Assembly (NCBI GenBank): GCA_964651335.1
Contig: CAZYVT010000013.1
Location: forward strand, 1-64,000
Length of the DNA: 64,000 nt
Direction of reading: 5' to 3'
Source: 2-02-FULL-66-14 sp964651335
GTDB lineage: Bacteria > Pseudomonadota > Gammaproteobacteria > Burkholderiales > SG8-39
The stretch's first letter is position 1. Each line of letters begins with the position of its first letter. Positions 17,970 through 27,238 of this stretch are shown here, one piece after another. The position numbers and the translations under genes are program-made. The notes under the pieces are model-generated. The model did no database searches, was not told the DNA's origin, and saw only the letters and a list, made by a program, of their open reading frames with translations.

Positions 17970-18820
17970 TGGCGGCGCTCGAGCCATTTGCCGAGCTTCT
18001 CGCCCGTGACGACGATCGGATCGAACTGGCGCGCGGGTGCCTTCTCATCGCCGAGGACGCGTATCCGGGTCTCGATGTGGAGAACTACGTGGGCGAGGTC
18101 GAACGCCTCGCGCTGCGCCTTCGCGCGCGGCTGCCGCGCGCTCCGGGGGCCGAGGAAAAAGTGGTGGCGCTCAACCAGTTTCTGTTCGACGACCTCGGCT
18201 ACACCGGCAACGCCGACCACTACTACGACCCGCGCAACTCCTACCTGAACGAGGTGATGGACCGGCGCACCGGCATTCCCATCACGCTGGGCGTGCTGTA
18301 CATGGAGCTGGGCCGCAAGATCGGCCTGCCGCTGCGGGGAGTCTCGTTTCCGGGCCACTTTCTCGTGCGGCTGCGCATGCGCGGCGGAATGCTGGTGCTG
18401 GATCCATTCTCCGGCGGCGAGCCGCAGTCCGAGGATGAGCTGCGTGATCGCCTGAAGCGGGTCATTCCGGAAGACGCAACGGGCGGAGTTCCCGTCCGCG
18501 ATCTCCCGCTCGATCAGTTCCTCGAGCCGGCGACGAACCGCCAGATCCTGGCGCGCATCCTGCGAAACCTGAAGGGAATCTACCGCGAGATCGACAAACC
18601 GGAACGCATGCTCGAAGTCCTGAACCGGGCGCTGGTGGTGTCGCCGGATGCGACCTCCGACCTGCGCGACCGGGGGCTCGTGTACCAGCGACTGGAATGC
18701 TATCGGGCGGCTCTGAAAGACCTTTCGGATTACGTGACGCGCGCGCCGGATGCGGTCGACAGCGAAGACGTGCGGGCGAAAGTGATCGAGTTGAGCTCGC
18801 TGTGCGCGCGGCTGAATTAG
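17966..18820 (+). CDS. SirB1-family protein (transglutaminase-like plus TPR)
   Basis: Length is 284 residues. The N-terminal part has the SirB1 transglutaminase-like fold motif NQFLFDDLGYTGNADHYYDP and then NEVMDRRTGIPITLGVLYME. The C-terminal part (about 200-284) carries tetratricopeptide-like helices (NRALVVSPDATSDLRDRG, then VYQRLECYRAALKDLSDYV). The biochemical role is unknown. Two adjacent ATGs (17966, 17969) are possible starts. The longer open frame upstream is a shadow of murJ. It is translationally coupled to murJ. Confidence 0.88.
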   Translation: MMAALEPFAELLARDDDRIELARGCLLIAEDAYPGLDVENYVGEVERLALRLRARLPRAPGAEEKVVALNQFLFDDLGYTGNADHYYDPRNSYLNEVMDRRTGIPITLGVLYMELGRKIGLPLRGVSFPGHFLVRLRMRGGMLVLDPFSGGEPQSEDELRDRLKRVIPEDATGGVPVRDLPLDQFLEPATNRQILARILRNLKGIYREIDKPERMLEVLNRALVVSPDATSDLRDRGLVYQRLECYRAALKDLSDYVTRAPDAVDSEDVRAKVIELSSLCARLN

Positions 18821-18828
18821 ACCTCCGC

Positions 18829-18834
18829 TAGAAT
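18829..18834 (+). promoter_or_regulatory. Possible -10 box before ribF
   Basis: TAGAAT lies in the 34-bp gap between the sirB1-like gene and ribF, 20 bp before the ribF ATG. The spacing is reasonable for a secondary promoter, but the -35 element is not clear. Confidence 0.25.
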
Positions 18835-18854
18835 TCAACCCTTTACGCTCGCCG

Positions 18855-19784
18855 ATGGTCGTCACGCACGGAACTTTTCCGCCGGGCCGGCGCCGGCACG
18901 CGCTGACGGTCGGAAATTTCGACGGCGTACACCGCGGGCACCGGTCGATGCTCGAGCGCGTGGTTGCGCAAGCGCGGTCGCGCGGGATACCCGCGTGCGT
19001 GCTCACGTTCGAGCCGCACCCGCGGGAGTTTTTCTCTCCCGGGTCGGCACCCACCAGGCTGACGCGATTGCGCGACAAGCTCGAGCTGTTTGCCGATGCC
19101 GGGATCGACCGTACGCACGTCGCGCGGTTCGACGCCAAGCTCGCAGGGCTCTCGGCGGAGCGCTTTATCGACGACGTGCTGGGGCGCGGTCTGGGGGTTG
19201 CGTGGATGCTGGTGGGCAGCGATTTCCGTTTCGGGGCGAGGCGCGCGGGCGATTTCGCGCTTCTCGCGCGCTCGGCCGCGCAGATCGGATTCGAGCTCGA
19301 GGCGATGCCCGAGGTGACGCATCGGGGCGAAAGAGTGTCGAGTTCGGCCGTGCGTGCGGCGCTGGAATCGGGCGACCTGCGGCGCGCCGAAGAGTTTCTC
19401 GGCCGGCCCTATACGATGAGCGGCCGGGTCGCCCACGGCGAGGGACTCGGGCGTACGCTGGGTTTCCCGACCGCGAACATCGTGCTCCGCAGGCGAGCGC
19501 CGCTGGCGGGGATCTTCGTGGTCGAGGCGGAGCTCGAAGAGACGCACCGGAAGCTGCGCGGCGCGGCGAGCGTCGGGCGCCGGCCCACGATCCGGGAGCA
19601 CGCACAGCCGCTGCTCGAAGTGCATCTGCTCGACTTCGAAGGCGATCTCTATGGCAGGCACCTGCGGGTGACGTTCCTCGAGAAATTGCGCGCCGAGCAG
19701 AAGTTCGACGGACTGGGCGCGTTGCGCGCGGCGATCGCGGCGGACGTGATGCAGGCAAAGGACTATTTCAGGGACCATGGCTGA
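18855..19784 (+). CDS. ribF: Bifunctional riboflavin kinase / FAD synthetase
   Basis: Phosphorylates riboflavin to FMN and adenylylates FMN to FAD. Length is 309 residues. The N-terminal FAD synthetase domain has the nucleotidyltransferase motif TVGNFDGVHRGHRSML (residues 18-33, with H26 and H29). The C-terminal riboflavin kinase domain has GRTLGFPTANI and later GDLYGRHLRVTFLEKLRAEQ. The stop overlaps the ileS start by 8 bp, a conserved arrangement. Confidence 0.96.
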   Translation: MVVTHGTFPPGRRRHALTVGNFDGVHRGHRSMLERVVAQARSRGIPACVLTFEPHPREFFSPGSAPTRLTRLRDKLELFADAGIDRTHVARFDAKLAGLSAERFIDDVLGRGLGVAWMLVGSDFRFGARRAGDFALLARSAAQIGFELEAMPEVTHRGERVSSSAVRAALESGDLRRAEEFLGRPYTMSGRVAHGEGLGRTLGFPTANIVLRRRAPLAGIFVVEAELEETHRKLRGAASVGRRPTIREHAQPLLEVHLLDFEGDLYGRHLRVTFLEKLRAEQKFDGLGALRAAIAADVMQAKDYFRDHG

Positions 19785-22578
19785 CTACAAGAACACGCTG
19801 AATCTGCCGGACACGCCGTTCCCGATGCGCGGCGACCTCGCCAAACGCGAGCCGCATTGGGTACAGGAATGGCAGGAGCAGGGGACCTACAAGCGGCTGC
19901 GAAGCATCGCCAGGGGCCGGCCGCGCTTCATCCTGCACGACGGGCCGCCATACGCCAACCTGGACATCCACATCGGCACGGCGATGAACAAGATCCTGAA
20001 GGACATCGTGGTCAAGTCGAAGACGCTGGCCGGGTTCGACGCCCCCTACGTCCCGGGCTGGGACTGTCACGGCATGCCGATCGAGGTGCAGATCGAGAAA
20101 AAGTATGGCAAGCACCTCCCGGTCGAGGAGACGCAGCGCCTGTGCCGCGCCTATGCCGTGGAGCAGATCGAGCGCCAGAAAAAGGACTTCCAGCGCCTGG
20201 GCGTGCTCGGCGACTGGGACAACCCGTATCTCACGATGGCCTGCAGGAACGAGGCCGACGAGATCCGCGCGCTTGGCGTGTTGCTCGCAAAGGGTTTCAT
20301 CTATCGCGGGCTCAAGCCGGTGAACTGGTGCTTCGACTGCGGCTCGGCGCTCGCCGAGGCCGAGGTGGAATACGAGGACCGCAGAGACCCGGCGATCGAC
20401 GTCGGTTTCCCGATTGCCGAACCCGACAAGCTCGCGCGCGCGTTCGGCCTGGCGGCGCTCCCCGAGAAACCCGGACATGCGGTGATCTGGACCACGACCC
20501 CCTGGACGCTGCCCGGCAACCAGGCGCTCAACGTCCATCCCGAGTTCACCTACGAGCTGGTGGACACGAAACGCGGCCTGCTCATCCTTGCGGCCCGACT
20601 GCGGGACGCGTGCCTCGCGCGCTACGCACTCGAGGGAAAAACGATCGCTACCTGCAAGGGGCGCGCGCTGGAGAATGTCCGCTTCCGGCATCCGTTCTAC
20701 GATCGCGCGGCGCCCGTGTATCTGGGGGAATACGTCACGCTCGACACCGGAACCGGAATGGTGCACTCGGCCCCCGCGTACGGCGTCGAGGACTTCGAAT
20801 CCTGCCGCCGCTATGGAATGAAGGACGAGGAGATCCTGACGCCGGTGCAGGGCGACGGCCGCTTTGCGAAGTCGCTGCCGCTGTTCGGCGGCCTGACGAT
20901 CTGGGATGCCAACCTCGAAATCGTCGCCGAGATCGAGCGCCGCGGCGCGCTGTTCGCGAAGGATTCGTACCTGCACAGCTACATGCATTGCTGGCGGCAC
21001 AAGACGCCGGTGATCCTGCGCGCGACCGTGCAGTGGTTCGCTGGAATGGATGCGGTACCGGGCTACCAGGGCGTGAAGCCCGCGGAGAGTCTGCGGGAGA
21101 CCGCGCTGCGCGGGGTGGAGAGCACGCAGTTCTTTCCGTCCTGGGGCCAAGCGCGGCTGCACGGGATGATCGCCAGCCGCCCCGACTGGACGCTGTCGCG
21201 CCAAAGGCAGTGGGGCGTGCCGATGCCGTTCTTCATCCACAAGGACACGGGCGAGCTGCATCCGGATACGCTCGGGCTGCTTGAAGCGGTGGCGCGGCGC
21301 GTCGAGGAGGGCGGCATCGAAGCCTGGCAGACGATCGATCCGCGCGAGCTCCTCGGTTCGGAAGCGGCGCATTACGAAAAGGTGCGGGACACGCTCGATG
21401 TCTGGTTCGATTCTGGTTCGACGCATTTCACGGTTCTGCAAGGCTCGCATGCGCCGGAAACGGGGTTTCCGGCAGACCTCTACCTCGAGGGCTCCGACCA
21501 GCATCGCGGCTGGTTTCATTCGTCGCTGCTGGTCTCCTGCATGATGAACGGCGTGCCGCCCTACAAGGCGTTGCTGACGCACGGCTTCACCGTGGACGGC
21601 GAAGGCCGCAAGATGTCGAAGTCCAAGGGCAACACGGTCGCGCCGCAGCAGGTCTCGAGCACGCTCGGGGCGGAAATCCTGCGGCTGTGGGTCGCGGCGA
21701 CCGACTACAGCGGCGAGCTCGCGATTTCGAGTGAGATCCTGAAGCGCGTCGTCGAGAGCTATCGGCGCATCCGCAACACGCTCCGGTTCCTGCTCGCCAA
21801 TACCTCCGATTTCGACCCTGTGCGGCATTCTGTGCCGGTCGCGGAGATGGCGGAGATCGACCGCTACGCGCTCGCGCTGACGGCGCGCGAGCAGCAGGCC
21901 ATGACCGACGACTACGCGCGCTACCAGTTCCATCTCGTGGCGCAGAAGCTGCAGACGTTCTGCTCCGAGGACCTGGGCGCGTTCTACCTCGACATCCTGA
22001 AGGACCGGCTGTACACCTGCGGCGCGGATTCGCGCCCGCGCCGCTCGGCGCAGACCGCGCTGTGGCACATCACGGCGAGCCTGGTGCGGCTGATGGGGCC
22101 GATCCTCTCGTTTACCGCCGAGGAAGTCTGGCGCCTGTTCGGGAACAAGGAGGACGACAGCGTTTTCTTCCACACCTGGCACCGCGTGCCGGAGGTGTCC
22201 GATGCTGCGGCACTGCTCGCGAAGTGGGACCGGCTGCGCGCACTGCGCAGCCCGGTGCGAAAGCAGATCGAGCAGCTGCGAATCGAGAACAAGGTCGGCT
22301 CGTCGCTGCAGGCCGAAGTGGAGGTCCACATCAACGACGCCGACTACGAGCTGCTCGCCAGCCTGGGCGATGATCTCAAGTACGTCATGCTCACGTCGGC
22401 CGCGCGCGTGTTCAGGGCGGACGAATCTCGTGTCGTGGTGACGCCGAGCGGGCATGGAAAGTGCGAGCGCTGCTGGCACTATCGGGAGGAAGTGGGCGCC
22501 GATGCGCGGTATCCGGGTCTGTGTGGACGATGCATCGGCAACCTGTTCGGGCCCGGAGAGCGCCGCCCCTATGCGTAG
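19777..22578 (+). CDS. ileS: Isoleucyl-tRNA synthetase
   Basis: Class I synthetase of 933 residues that charges tRNA-Ile and edits valine. The HIGH-type signature reads PPYANLDIHIGT, with Thr at residue 68 where His is usual and Leu where Gly commonly precedes the Asp. KMSKS begins at residue 612. The editing-domain text WTTTPWTLPGNQALNVHP is present. The C-terminal zinc site is visible as CERCWHY with CGRC near the end. Co-transcribed with ribF upstream and lspA 9 bp downstream. Confidence 0.97.
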   Translation: MADYKNTLNLPDTPFPMRGDLAKREPHWVQEWQEQGTYKRLRSIARGRPRFILHDGPPYANLDIHIGTAMNKILKDIVVKSKTLAGFDAPYVPGWDCHGMPIEVQIEKKYGKHLPVEETQRLCRAYAVEQIERQKKDFQRLGVLGDWDNPYLTMACRNEADEIRALGVLLAKGFIYRGLKPVNWCFDCGSALAEAEVEYEDRRDPAIDVGFPIAEPDKLARAFGLAALPEKPGHAVIWTTTPWTLPGNQALNVHPEFTYELVDTKRGLLILAARLRDACLARYALEGKTIATCKGRALENVRFRHPFYDRAAPVYLGEYVTLDTGTGMVHSAPAYGVEDFESCRRYGMKDEEILTPVQGDGRFAKSLPLFGGLTIWDANLEIVAEIERRGALFAKDSYLHSYMHCWRHKTPVILRATVQWFAGMDAVPGYQGVKPAESLRETALRGVESTQFFPSWGQARLHGMIASRPDWTLSRQRQWGVPMPFFIHKDTGELHPDTLGLLEAVARRVEEGGIEAWQTIDPRELLGSEAAHYEKVRDTLDVWFDSGSTHFTVLQGSHAPETGFPADLYLEGSDQHRGWFHSSLLVSCMMNGVPPYKALLTHGFTVDGEGRKMSKSKGNTVAPQQVSSTLGAEILRLWVAATDYSGELAISSEILKRVVESYRRIRNTLRFLLANTSDFDPVRHSVPVAEMAEIDRYALALTAREQQAMTDDYARYQFHLVAQKLQTFCSEDLGAFYLDILKDRLYTCGADSRPRRSAQTALWHITASLVRLMGPILSFTAEEVWRLFGNKEDDSVFFHTWHRVPEVSDAAALLAKWDRLRALRSPVRKQIEQLRIENKVGSSLQAEVEVHINDADYELLASLGDDLKYVMLTSAARVFRADESRVVVTPSGHGKCERCWHYREEVGADARYPGLCGRCIGNLFGPGERRPYA

Positions 22579-22587
22579 CACGCGAGC

Positions 22588-23067
22588 GTGCCCGTGAAAC
22601 GGACGCTACCCTGGTTCGCCGTGGCGGCGGCGATCGTCGCCGCCGACCGGCTGACGAAAATCCTCGTGCTCCAGGCGTTCGCCCCGGGGGAAAGCCGGCC
22701 GGTGACCGGATTCTTCAACCTGGTGCTGGTATTCAACAAGGGGGCGGCGTTCAGCTTTCTTGCCGGCGCGCCCGGATGGCAAACGCCGCTCTTCATGGCC
22801 ATCGCGCTGATCGCGGCGGTGGTCATTTCGGTTCTTCTGCTGCGCAATCCCGGCAGGCGCCTGTTCTGCGGCGGGCTCGGCCTGATCCTCGGAGGGGCGC
22901 TCGGCAACCTCTGGGACCGTGTCGCGTGGGGTTACGTGGTCGATTTCCTCGACTTTCACGCCGCCGGCTGGCACTGGCCCGCGTTCAATGTCGCCGATTC
23001 GGCGATCACCGTGGGCGCGGGGCTCCTGATCGTGGAGAGCTTCCTGCGCCGCGATGCGGGGGGATAA
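22588..23067 (+). CDS. lspA: Lipoprotein signal peptidase (signal peptidase II)
   Basis: Integral membrane aspartic protease that removes signal peptides from diacylated prolipoproteins. Length is 159 residues with four hydrophobic segments. The catalytic aspartates lie in FNVADSAITVG and in GYVVDFLDFH; the conserved NKGAAFSFL loop is present. It starts at a GTG (22588), with a second GTG two codons on. ispH follows 7 bp later. Confidence 0.95.
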   Translation: MPVKRTLPWFAVAAAIVAADRLTKILVLQAFAPGESRPVTGFFNLVLVFNKGAAFSFLAGAPGWQTPLFMAIALIAAVVISVLLLRNPGRRLFCGGLGLILGGALGNLWDRVAWGYVVDFLDFHAAGWHWPAFNVADSAITVGAGLLIVESFLRRDAGG

Positions 23068-23074
23068 TCACACC

Positions 23075-24031
23075 ATGGAAATCCTGCTCGCGAATCCGCG
23101 CGGTTTCTGCGCCGGCGTCGAGCGCGCGATCGAGATCGTCGAGCGTGCGCTTGAAGTGTGCGGCGCGCCGATCTACGTTCGCCACGAAATCGTGCACAAC
23201 AAGTACGTCGTCGAGGACCTGCGGCGCAAGGGCGCCATCTTCGTCGAAGAACTGGATGAGGTGCCCGCCGGTGCAACGGTCATCTTCAGCGCCCACGGCG
23301 TCTCGAAGGCGGTGCAAAGCGACGCCGAACGGCGCGGGTTGAAGGTATTCGACGCCACCTGCCCGCTGGTCACCAAAGTACACGTCGAGGTCGGCAAGAT
23401 GCTCAGGGAGGGCCACGAAATCGTGATGATCGGGCACCGCGGCCACCCGGAGGCCGAAGGCACGATGGGGCAGGCGACGCAGGGCATGTACCTGGTCGAG
23501 TCGCTGCAGGACGTGGCGCGGCTGGCCGTGCAAGACCCCCGCAGGCTCGCTTACGTGACGCAGACGACGCTCTCGGTGGACGATGCGGCACGGATCGTCG
23601 AGGCTCTCAAGGCGCGCTTTCCGGAGATCCGCGGGCCGAAAAAGGACGACATCTGCTACGCGACGCAAAACCGGCAGGACGCCGTCAAGTTCATGGCGCC
23701 GCAGTGCGACGTCGTGATCGTCGTGGGCTCCCCGAACAGCTCGAACTCCAACCGGTTGCGCGAGGTCGCCCGCACCATGGGTGCGGACGCATTCATGGTG
23801 GACAGCGCCGCGGAGCTCAAGGCCGAGTGGGTTGCCGGCCGGCGGCGCGTCGGCGTCACCGCCGGCGCGTCAGCCCCCGAAGTGCTGGTGAATCAGGTGA
23901 TCCAGCGCCTGACGGAGCTCGGCGCAGTACGCGTGCTTCCGCTCGAGGGCATCGCCGAGCACGTGGTATTCACGCTGCCGCGCGAACTCGCCCGGACCCC
24001 GCGCGCGGCGACCGCGGCGCCGCGCAGCTGA
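23075..24031 (+). CDS. ispH: 4-hydroxy-3-methylbut-2-enyl diphosphate reductase
   Basis: Last enzyme of the MEP pathway. This 4Fe-4S protein produces IPP and DMAPP for IspA. Length is 318 residues. The cluster cysteines are C12 (NPRGFCAGV), C96 (DATCPLV) and C194 (DICYATQN). The ATG at 23075 gives the family N-terminus MEILLANPRG. End of the murJ-ispH housekeeping run; the pilin operon begins about 125 bp later. Confidence 0.97.
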   Translation: MEILLANPRGFCAGVERAIEIVERALEVCGAPIYVRHEIVHNKYVVEDLRRKGAIFVEELDEVPAGATVIFSAHGVSKAVQSDAERRGLKVFDATCPLVTKVHVEVGKMLREGHEIVMIGHRGHPEAEGTMGQATQGMYLVESLQDVARLAVQDPRRLAYVTQTTLSVDDAARIVEALKARFPEIRGPKKDDICYATQNRQDAVKFMAPQCDVVIVVGSPNSSNSNRLREVARTMGADAFMVDSAAELKAEWVAGRRRVGVTAGASAPEVLVNQVIQRLTELGAVRVLPLEGIAEHVVFTLPRELARTPRAATAAPRS

Positions 24032-24156
24032 CCGCGCCCTGCGGCAATTTGTCACGATTGCATGCTGCGGCCGACCATTCGTTGCCGCCGATCGACCGTT
24101 CGTCATCCTGTTTTGCCCGGTTCCTGCCAAATGAAGATACTGCGAAGGGAGCTCAC

Positions 24157-24594
24157 ATGAAGACAGAAATCGAGTTGCGGGAGGTTTCCCGTGTCGGTGC
24201 AGGGGCGCGCGTTTCACGCCGGCGCGGATTTTCGCTTCTGGAATTGATGATCACGGTCGTGATCATCGGTATCCTGGCCGCAGTCGCCTACCCGTCGTAT
24301 CTGGATTACGTGCGCAGGGGAAATCGTTCCGCCGCGCAGACCTTCATGATGACCATCGCCAACCGGCAGGAGCAATACCTGCTCACCAGTCGGACCTACA
24401 CGGCGACAATCTCCGACCTCGGGGGCCTCTCGCAGCCCCCCGAGACGACGGGCAAGTACACGTTTGCGGTGACGCTGCCAACACCGACCAGTTACACGAT
24501 CGCGGCCACTGCGACCGGAAACCAGGTGCCCGACGGCGATCTGACGCTGACCAGCGCCGGCGTCAAGACGCCGGCGGACAAATGGAAGAGGTAG
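24157..24594 (+). CDS. Type IV prepilin (PilE-like)
   Basis: Type IV pilin-like protein of 145 residues with an unusually long leader of about 23 residues. It is followed by the prepilin-peptidase site G|FSLLELMITVVIIGILAAVA, with Glu at mature position 5. The C-terminal globular domain resembles the PilE/ComP minor pilin group (NRQEQYLLTSRTYTATISDL). AAGGGA precedes the ATG. First gene of a pilE-fimT-pilV-pilW-pilX-pilY1 run. It has no cysteine pair near the C-terminus, so it is probably a minor pilin and not the major subunit. Confidence 0.88.
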   Translation: MKTEIELREVSRVGAGARVSRRRGFSLLELMITVVIIGILAAVAYPSYLDYVRRGNRSAAQTFMMTIANRQEQYLLTSRTYTATISDLGGLSQPPETTGKYTFAVTLPTPTSYTIAATATGNQVPDGDLTLTSAGVKTPADKWKR

Positions 24595-24602
24595 GCGCAC
24601 GC

Positions 24603-25094
24603 ATGACGCCGCGCAGCGCCAATCGGCAGCAGGGCTTCACGCTTATCGAGGCGCTGATCGTGATCGTCATGATCGGCGTGCTGCTTGCCCTTGCGGCGCC
24701 CTCGTTTATCACCTATACCGCGAGCCAGAAGGTGAAGACCGCGTCGTTCGATATTTATGCGACGCTGGCGTTCGCCCGCAGCGAGGCGATCAAGCGCAGG
24801 CAGCCGGTCACAGTGGCGCCAAACGGCGGCGATTGGGCGACCGGCTGGACGGTGAACACCGTCGTGGGGGGAGTTGACACCACGCTGCGCAGCCAGGACG
24901 CGCTCACGGGGGTCCTGATGTCTGGCGCGACTTCCGTGGTGTACCGGCTCGACGGGCGCCTCGTCAGCGGTTCAACGGTCGGAGTGCTGATCCAACCGCA
25001 GACCGCCGCCGCATCGATCCCCAACCGCTGCATCCGGGTCGATCTCAGCGGCTTGCCGAAATCCACCAACATCAGCGATACCTCGTGCCCATGA
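24603..25094 (+). CDS. fimT: GspH/FimT-family minor pseudopilin
   Basis: Length is 163 residues from the ATG at 24603. An ATG at 24582 would overlap pilE, but GAGG precedes 24603. The prepilin motif is G|FTLIEALIVIVMIGVLLALA. The segment FARSEAIKRRQPVTV is the GspH/FimT signature. A minor pilin that primes pilus assembly with PilV, PilW, PilX and PilE. The stop overlaps the pilV ATG. Confidence 0.86.
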   Translation: MTPRSANRQQGFTLIEALIVIVMIGVLLALAAPSFITYTASQKVKTASFDIYATLAFARSEAIKRRQPVTVAPNGGDWATGWTVNTVVGGVDTTLRSQDALTGVLMSGATSVVYRLDGRLVSGSTVGVLIQPQTAAASIPNRCIRVDLSGLPKSTNISDTSCP

Positions 25095-25702
25095 TCGCTC
25101 GTTCGTCAGAAACGGCGTGCTTCCGGCGCGCACAGGCGCAGCAAGGCTTCACGATGCTCGAAGTTTTGGTCGCGCTGCTCATCCTGTTGATCGGCCTGCT
25201 CGGCCTGGCCGGGCTGCTCGTCACGACGCAGCAGGGTGAAGTGGAGGCATACCAGCGCAAGCAGGCGACGGTGCTGTTGCAGGACATGACCGACCGCATG
25301 ACCGCGAACCCGATATCCGCCACGTGCTACGCGATCACGACGGATACGACCAACGGCACTCCCGCGCTTGGCACCGGCAATGCCGTCGATGCGAGCTTCG
25401 TCTGCGGCGCGGGCAGCGTATCGCAGCAGGCGAGGGGCAGCGCCGACCTGAAGGCGTGGAACAACTCGCTTCTGGGGACCTCGGAGAGAAAGAGCGGCGC
25501 GGAAGTCGGGGCGATCATCGATGCGCGCGGCTGCGTCACCAATCCCTCGAGCGGCGTCTATACGGTGAGCGTGGCGTGGCGCGGCTTGCAGCCGACCGTG
25601 GCGCCGCCCGCGGCCTACACCTGCGGCAAGAACCAGTACACCGACGAGCGCGTGCGGCGCGTGGTCAGCGTCACCATTCGCCTCGCCAACCTTACGGCCT
25701 GA
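25091..25702 (+). CDS. pilV: Type IV pilus modification/minor pilin PilV
   Basis: Length is 203 residues from the ATG at 25091, which overlaps the fimT stop in ATGA. The prepilin site is G|FTMLEVLVALLILLIGLLGL, followed by AGLLVTTQQGEVEAYQRKQA, as in PilV. It contains several cysteines that may form disulphides. Part of the minor-pilin priming complex with PilW and PilX. Confidence 0.88.
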   Translation: MIARSSETACFRRAQAQQGFTMLEVLVALLILLIGLLGLAGLLVTTQQGEVEAYQRKQATVLLQDMTDRMTANPISATCYAITTDTTNGTPALGTGNAVDASFVCGAGSVSQQARGSADLKAWNNSLLGTSERKSGAEVGAIIDARGCVTNPSSGVYTVSVAWRGLQPTVAPPAAYTCGKNQYTDERVRRVVSVTIRLANLTA

Positions 25703-25705
25703 GCC

Positions 25706-26743
25706 ATGCGCGCACGCGGATTTTCGCTGGTGGAATTCATGATCGCGATGACGATCGGCCTGTTCCTGATCGCCGGCCTGGTGTACCTGATCGCGGAAAC
25801 CAGCCGCTCGCGCGCCGAGATCGAGCGCTCGAGCCGGCAGATCGAGAACGGCCGCTATGCGCTTGACCGCATGGCCGAGGATCTGCGGCACGCCGGCTTC
25901 TTCAGCGAGTTCTTCGAGGTCCCGGCGGCTGGCGCGGCAGGATTTCCCGCTACGACCACTGCTGCCGCCCCGTGCGCGGACACGATCGCCGGCCTTCCCG
26001 CGGGCATGCCGCTCGCGATCCAGGCCTACGACGGCGGCGCTTCGGTGCCCACCGACCTGTCGGCGTGTCTTGCCGCGGCGGATTATCTGGCGAATACCGA
26101 CATCCTGGTGGTGCGCCGTGCAAGCACCTCGACCAAGGCGGTGGTGGCGCTGGTCGCGGCGGACGATAACCAGCCGTTCATCCAGACCACCCCGCAGGAA
26201 TACAAGCTCGACACTGGCGCGAACCCCGCCACCTTCACGCTCACCCACCCCGCGACGAATAACACCACGACCGTGGTCGCGCCGCTGCACCGCTACATCG
26301 TCAGGATCTACTTCGTGAGCAAGTGCAACGTGCCGGCGAGCGGCGCGACCTGCAACGGCACTACTGACGACGGCGGCACACCGATTCCGACCCTCAAGAT
26401 GCTCGAGCTCGGCCCCGGACCGGCATTCCAGAAGCTCGCCATCGCCGAGGGGATCGAGCACCTGCAGTTCGATTTCGGCATCGATGACAGCGGAGACGGC
26501 GTCGCCGACCGCATCGTGATGTGCGACAGTGGCGGGCCCTGCTCGGCGACCGACTGGAGCAACGTCGTGTCCACACAGATCAACCTGGTCGCGCGCAATA
26601 CCGAGCGCTCGCCCGGTTACGCCGACGACAAGACCTACAGCCTCGGCCTCAAGGGATACACCACGGCGACCAACGACGGGTACCGGCGCCACGCCTACTC
26701 GACATTCGTCCGCCTCAACAACATTGCGATGCGGCGCGAGTGA
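25706..26743 (+). CDS. pilW: Type IV pilus minor pilin PilW
   Basis: Length is 345 residues. The short leader MRARG precedes FSLVEFMIAMTIGLFLIAGL, and the stalk continues with NGRYALDRMAEDLRHAGFF, typical of PilW. A large globular C-terminal region holds four or more cysteines (APCADT, SACLAA, KCNV, TCNG). It starts 3 bp after pilV. PilX begins at its stop codon. Confidence 0.88.
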   Translation: MRARGFSLVEFMIAMTIGLFLIAGLVYLIAETSRSRAEIERSSRQIENGRYALDRMAEDLRHAGFFSEFFEVPAAGAAGFPATTTAAAPCADTIAGLPAGMPLAIQAYDGGASVPTDLSACLAAADYLANTDILVVRRASTSTKAVVALVAADDNQPFIQTTPQEYKLDTGANPATFTLTHPATNNTTTVVAPLHRYIVRIYFVSKCNVPASGATCNGTTDDGGTPIPTLKMLELGPGPAFQKLAIAEGIEHLQFDFGIDDSGDGVADRIVMCDSGGPCSATDWSNVVSTQINLVARNTERSPGYADDKTYSLGLKGYTTATNDGYRRHAYSTFVRLNNIAMRRE

Positions 26744-26745
26744 CG

Positions 26746-27225
26746 ATGCACACCGAACGGAATTTGAACCGGCGTCAGCGCGGCACGACGCTCCTCATCG
26801 CGCTCATCTTTCTCGTCATCCTGACCCTGCTTGCGGTTTCCGGGATGAACACCGGAGTCATCAACCTGCGCACCGCCAACAACGCGCAGATGATGGTCGA
26901 AGCGGAGTATGCGGCGCAGCAGCAGATCGAGCAGGTGCTGAACAGCGTCACCGGTTTCATAACGGTGGCTGTAGCGCCAACCGTCACCAATGTGGACGTG
27001 AACGGCGACAGCGTGACCGACTTCGTGGTGACCACCCAGCCGCCGAAGTGCCTCAGCATCGTGCCGGCCCCCGGCTACAGCTACGAATTCGCCGCCTCGG
27101 CGCCGAAAGACACGGTGTGGGAGGTGGTCGCCAACGCATCGGACAGCGTATTTGGCGCGACCGTCACCCTGCGGCAGGGTGTGAAGATCCGCCTGCCGGT
27201 GAACGCGGTCTGCGTGAACCCTTGA
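26746..27225 (+). CDS. pilX: Type IV pilus minor pilin PilX
   Basis: Length is 159 residues from the ATG at 26746; a GTG at 26740 that overlaps the pilW stop is an equally plausible start. PilX proteins lack the canonical G|F-x3-E site, and here the segment is RGTTLLIALIFLVILTLLAV followed by MNTGVINLRTANNAQ. That matches the PilX N-terminus. It lies 13 bp upstream of pilY1, its assembly partner. Confidence 0.82.
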   Translation: MHTERNLNRRQRGTTLLIALIFLVILTLLAVSGMNTGVINLRTANNAQMMVEAEYAAQQQIEQVLNSVTGFITVAVAPTVTNVDVNGDSVTDFVVTTQPPKCLSIVPAPGYSYEFAASAPKDTVWEVVANASDSVFGATVTLRQGVKIRLPVNAVCVNP

Positions 27226-27238
27226 TCGGAGATTCGTC

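Noticed and set aside
19768..22581. 937-codon open frame antisense to ileS
   Set aside because: A GC-rich shadow: composition is skewed to Arg/His/Leu/Val and no family motif is present, while ileS on the other strand is complete.
24032..24156. Sigma-54 promoter upstream of the pilin operon
   Set aside because: A GTCACG and TTGC occur, but the GG-N10-GC spacing is not met.
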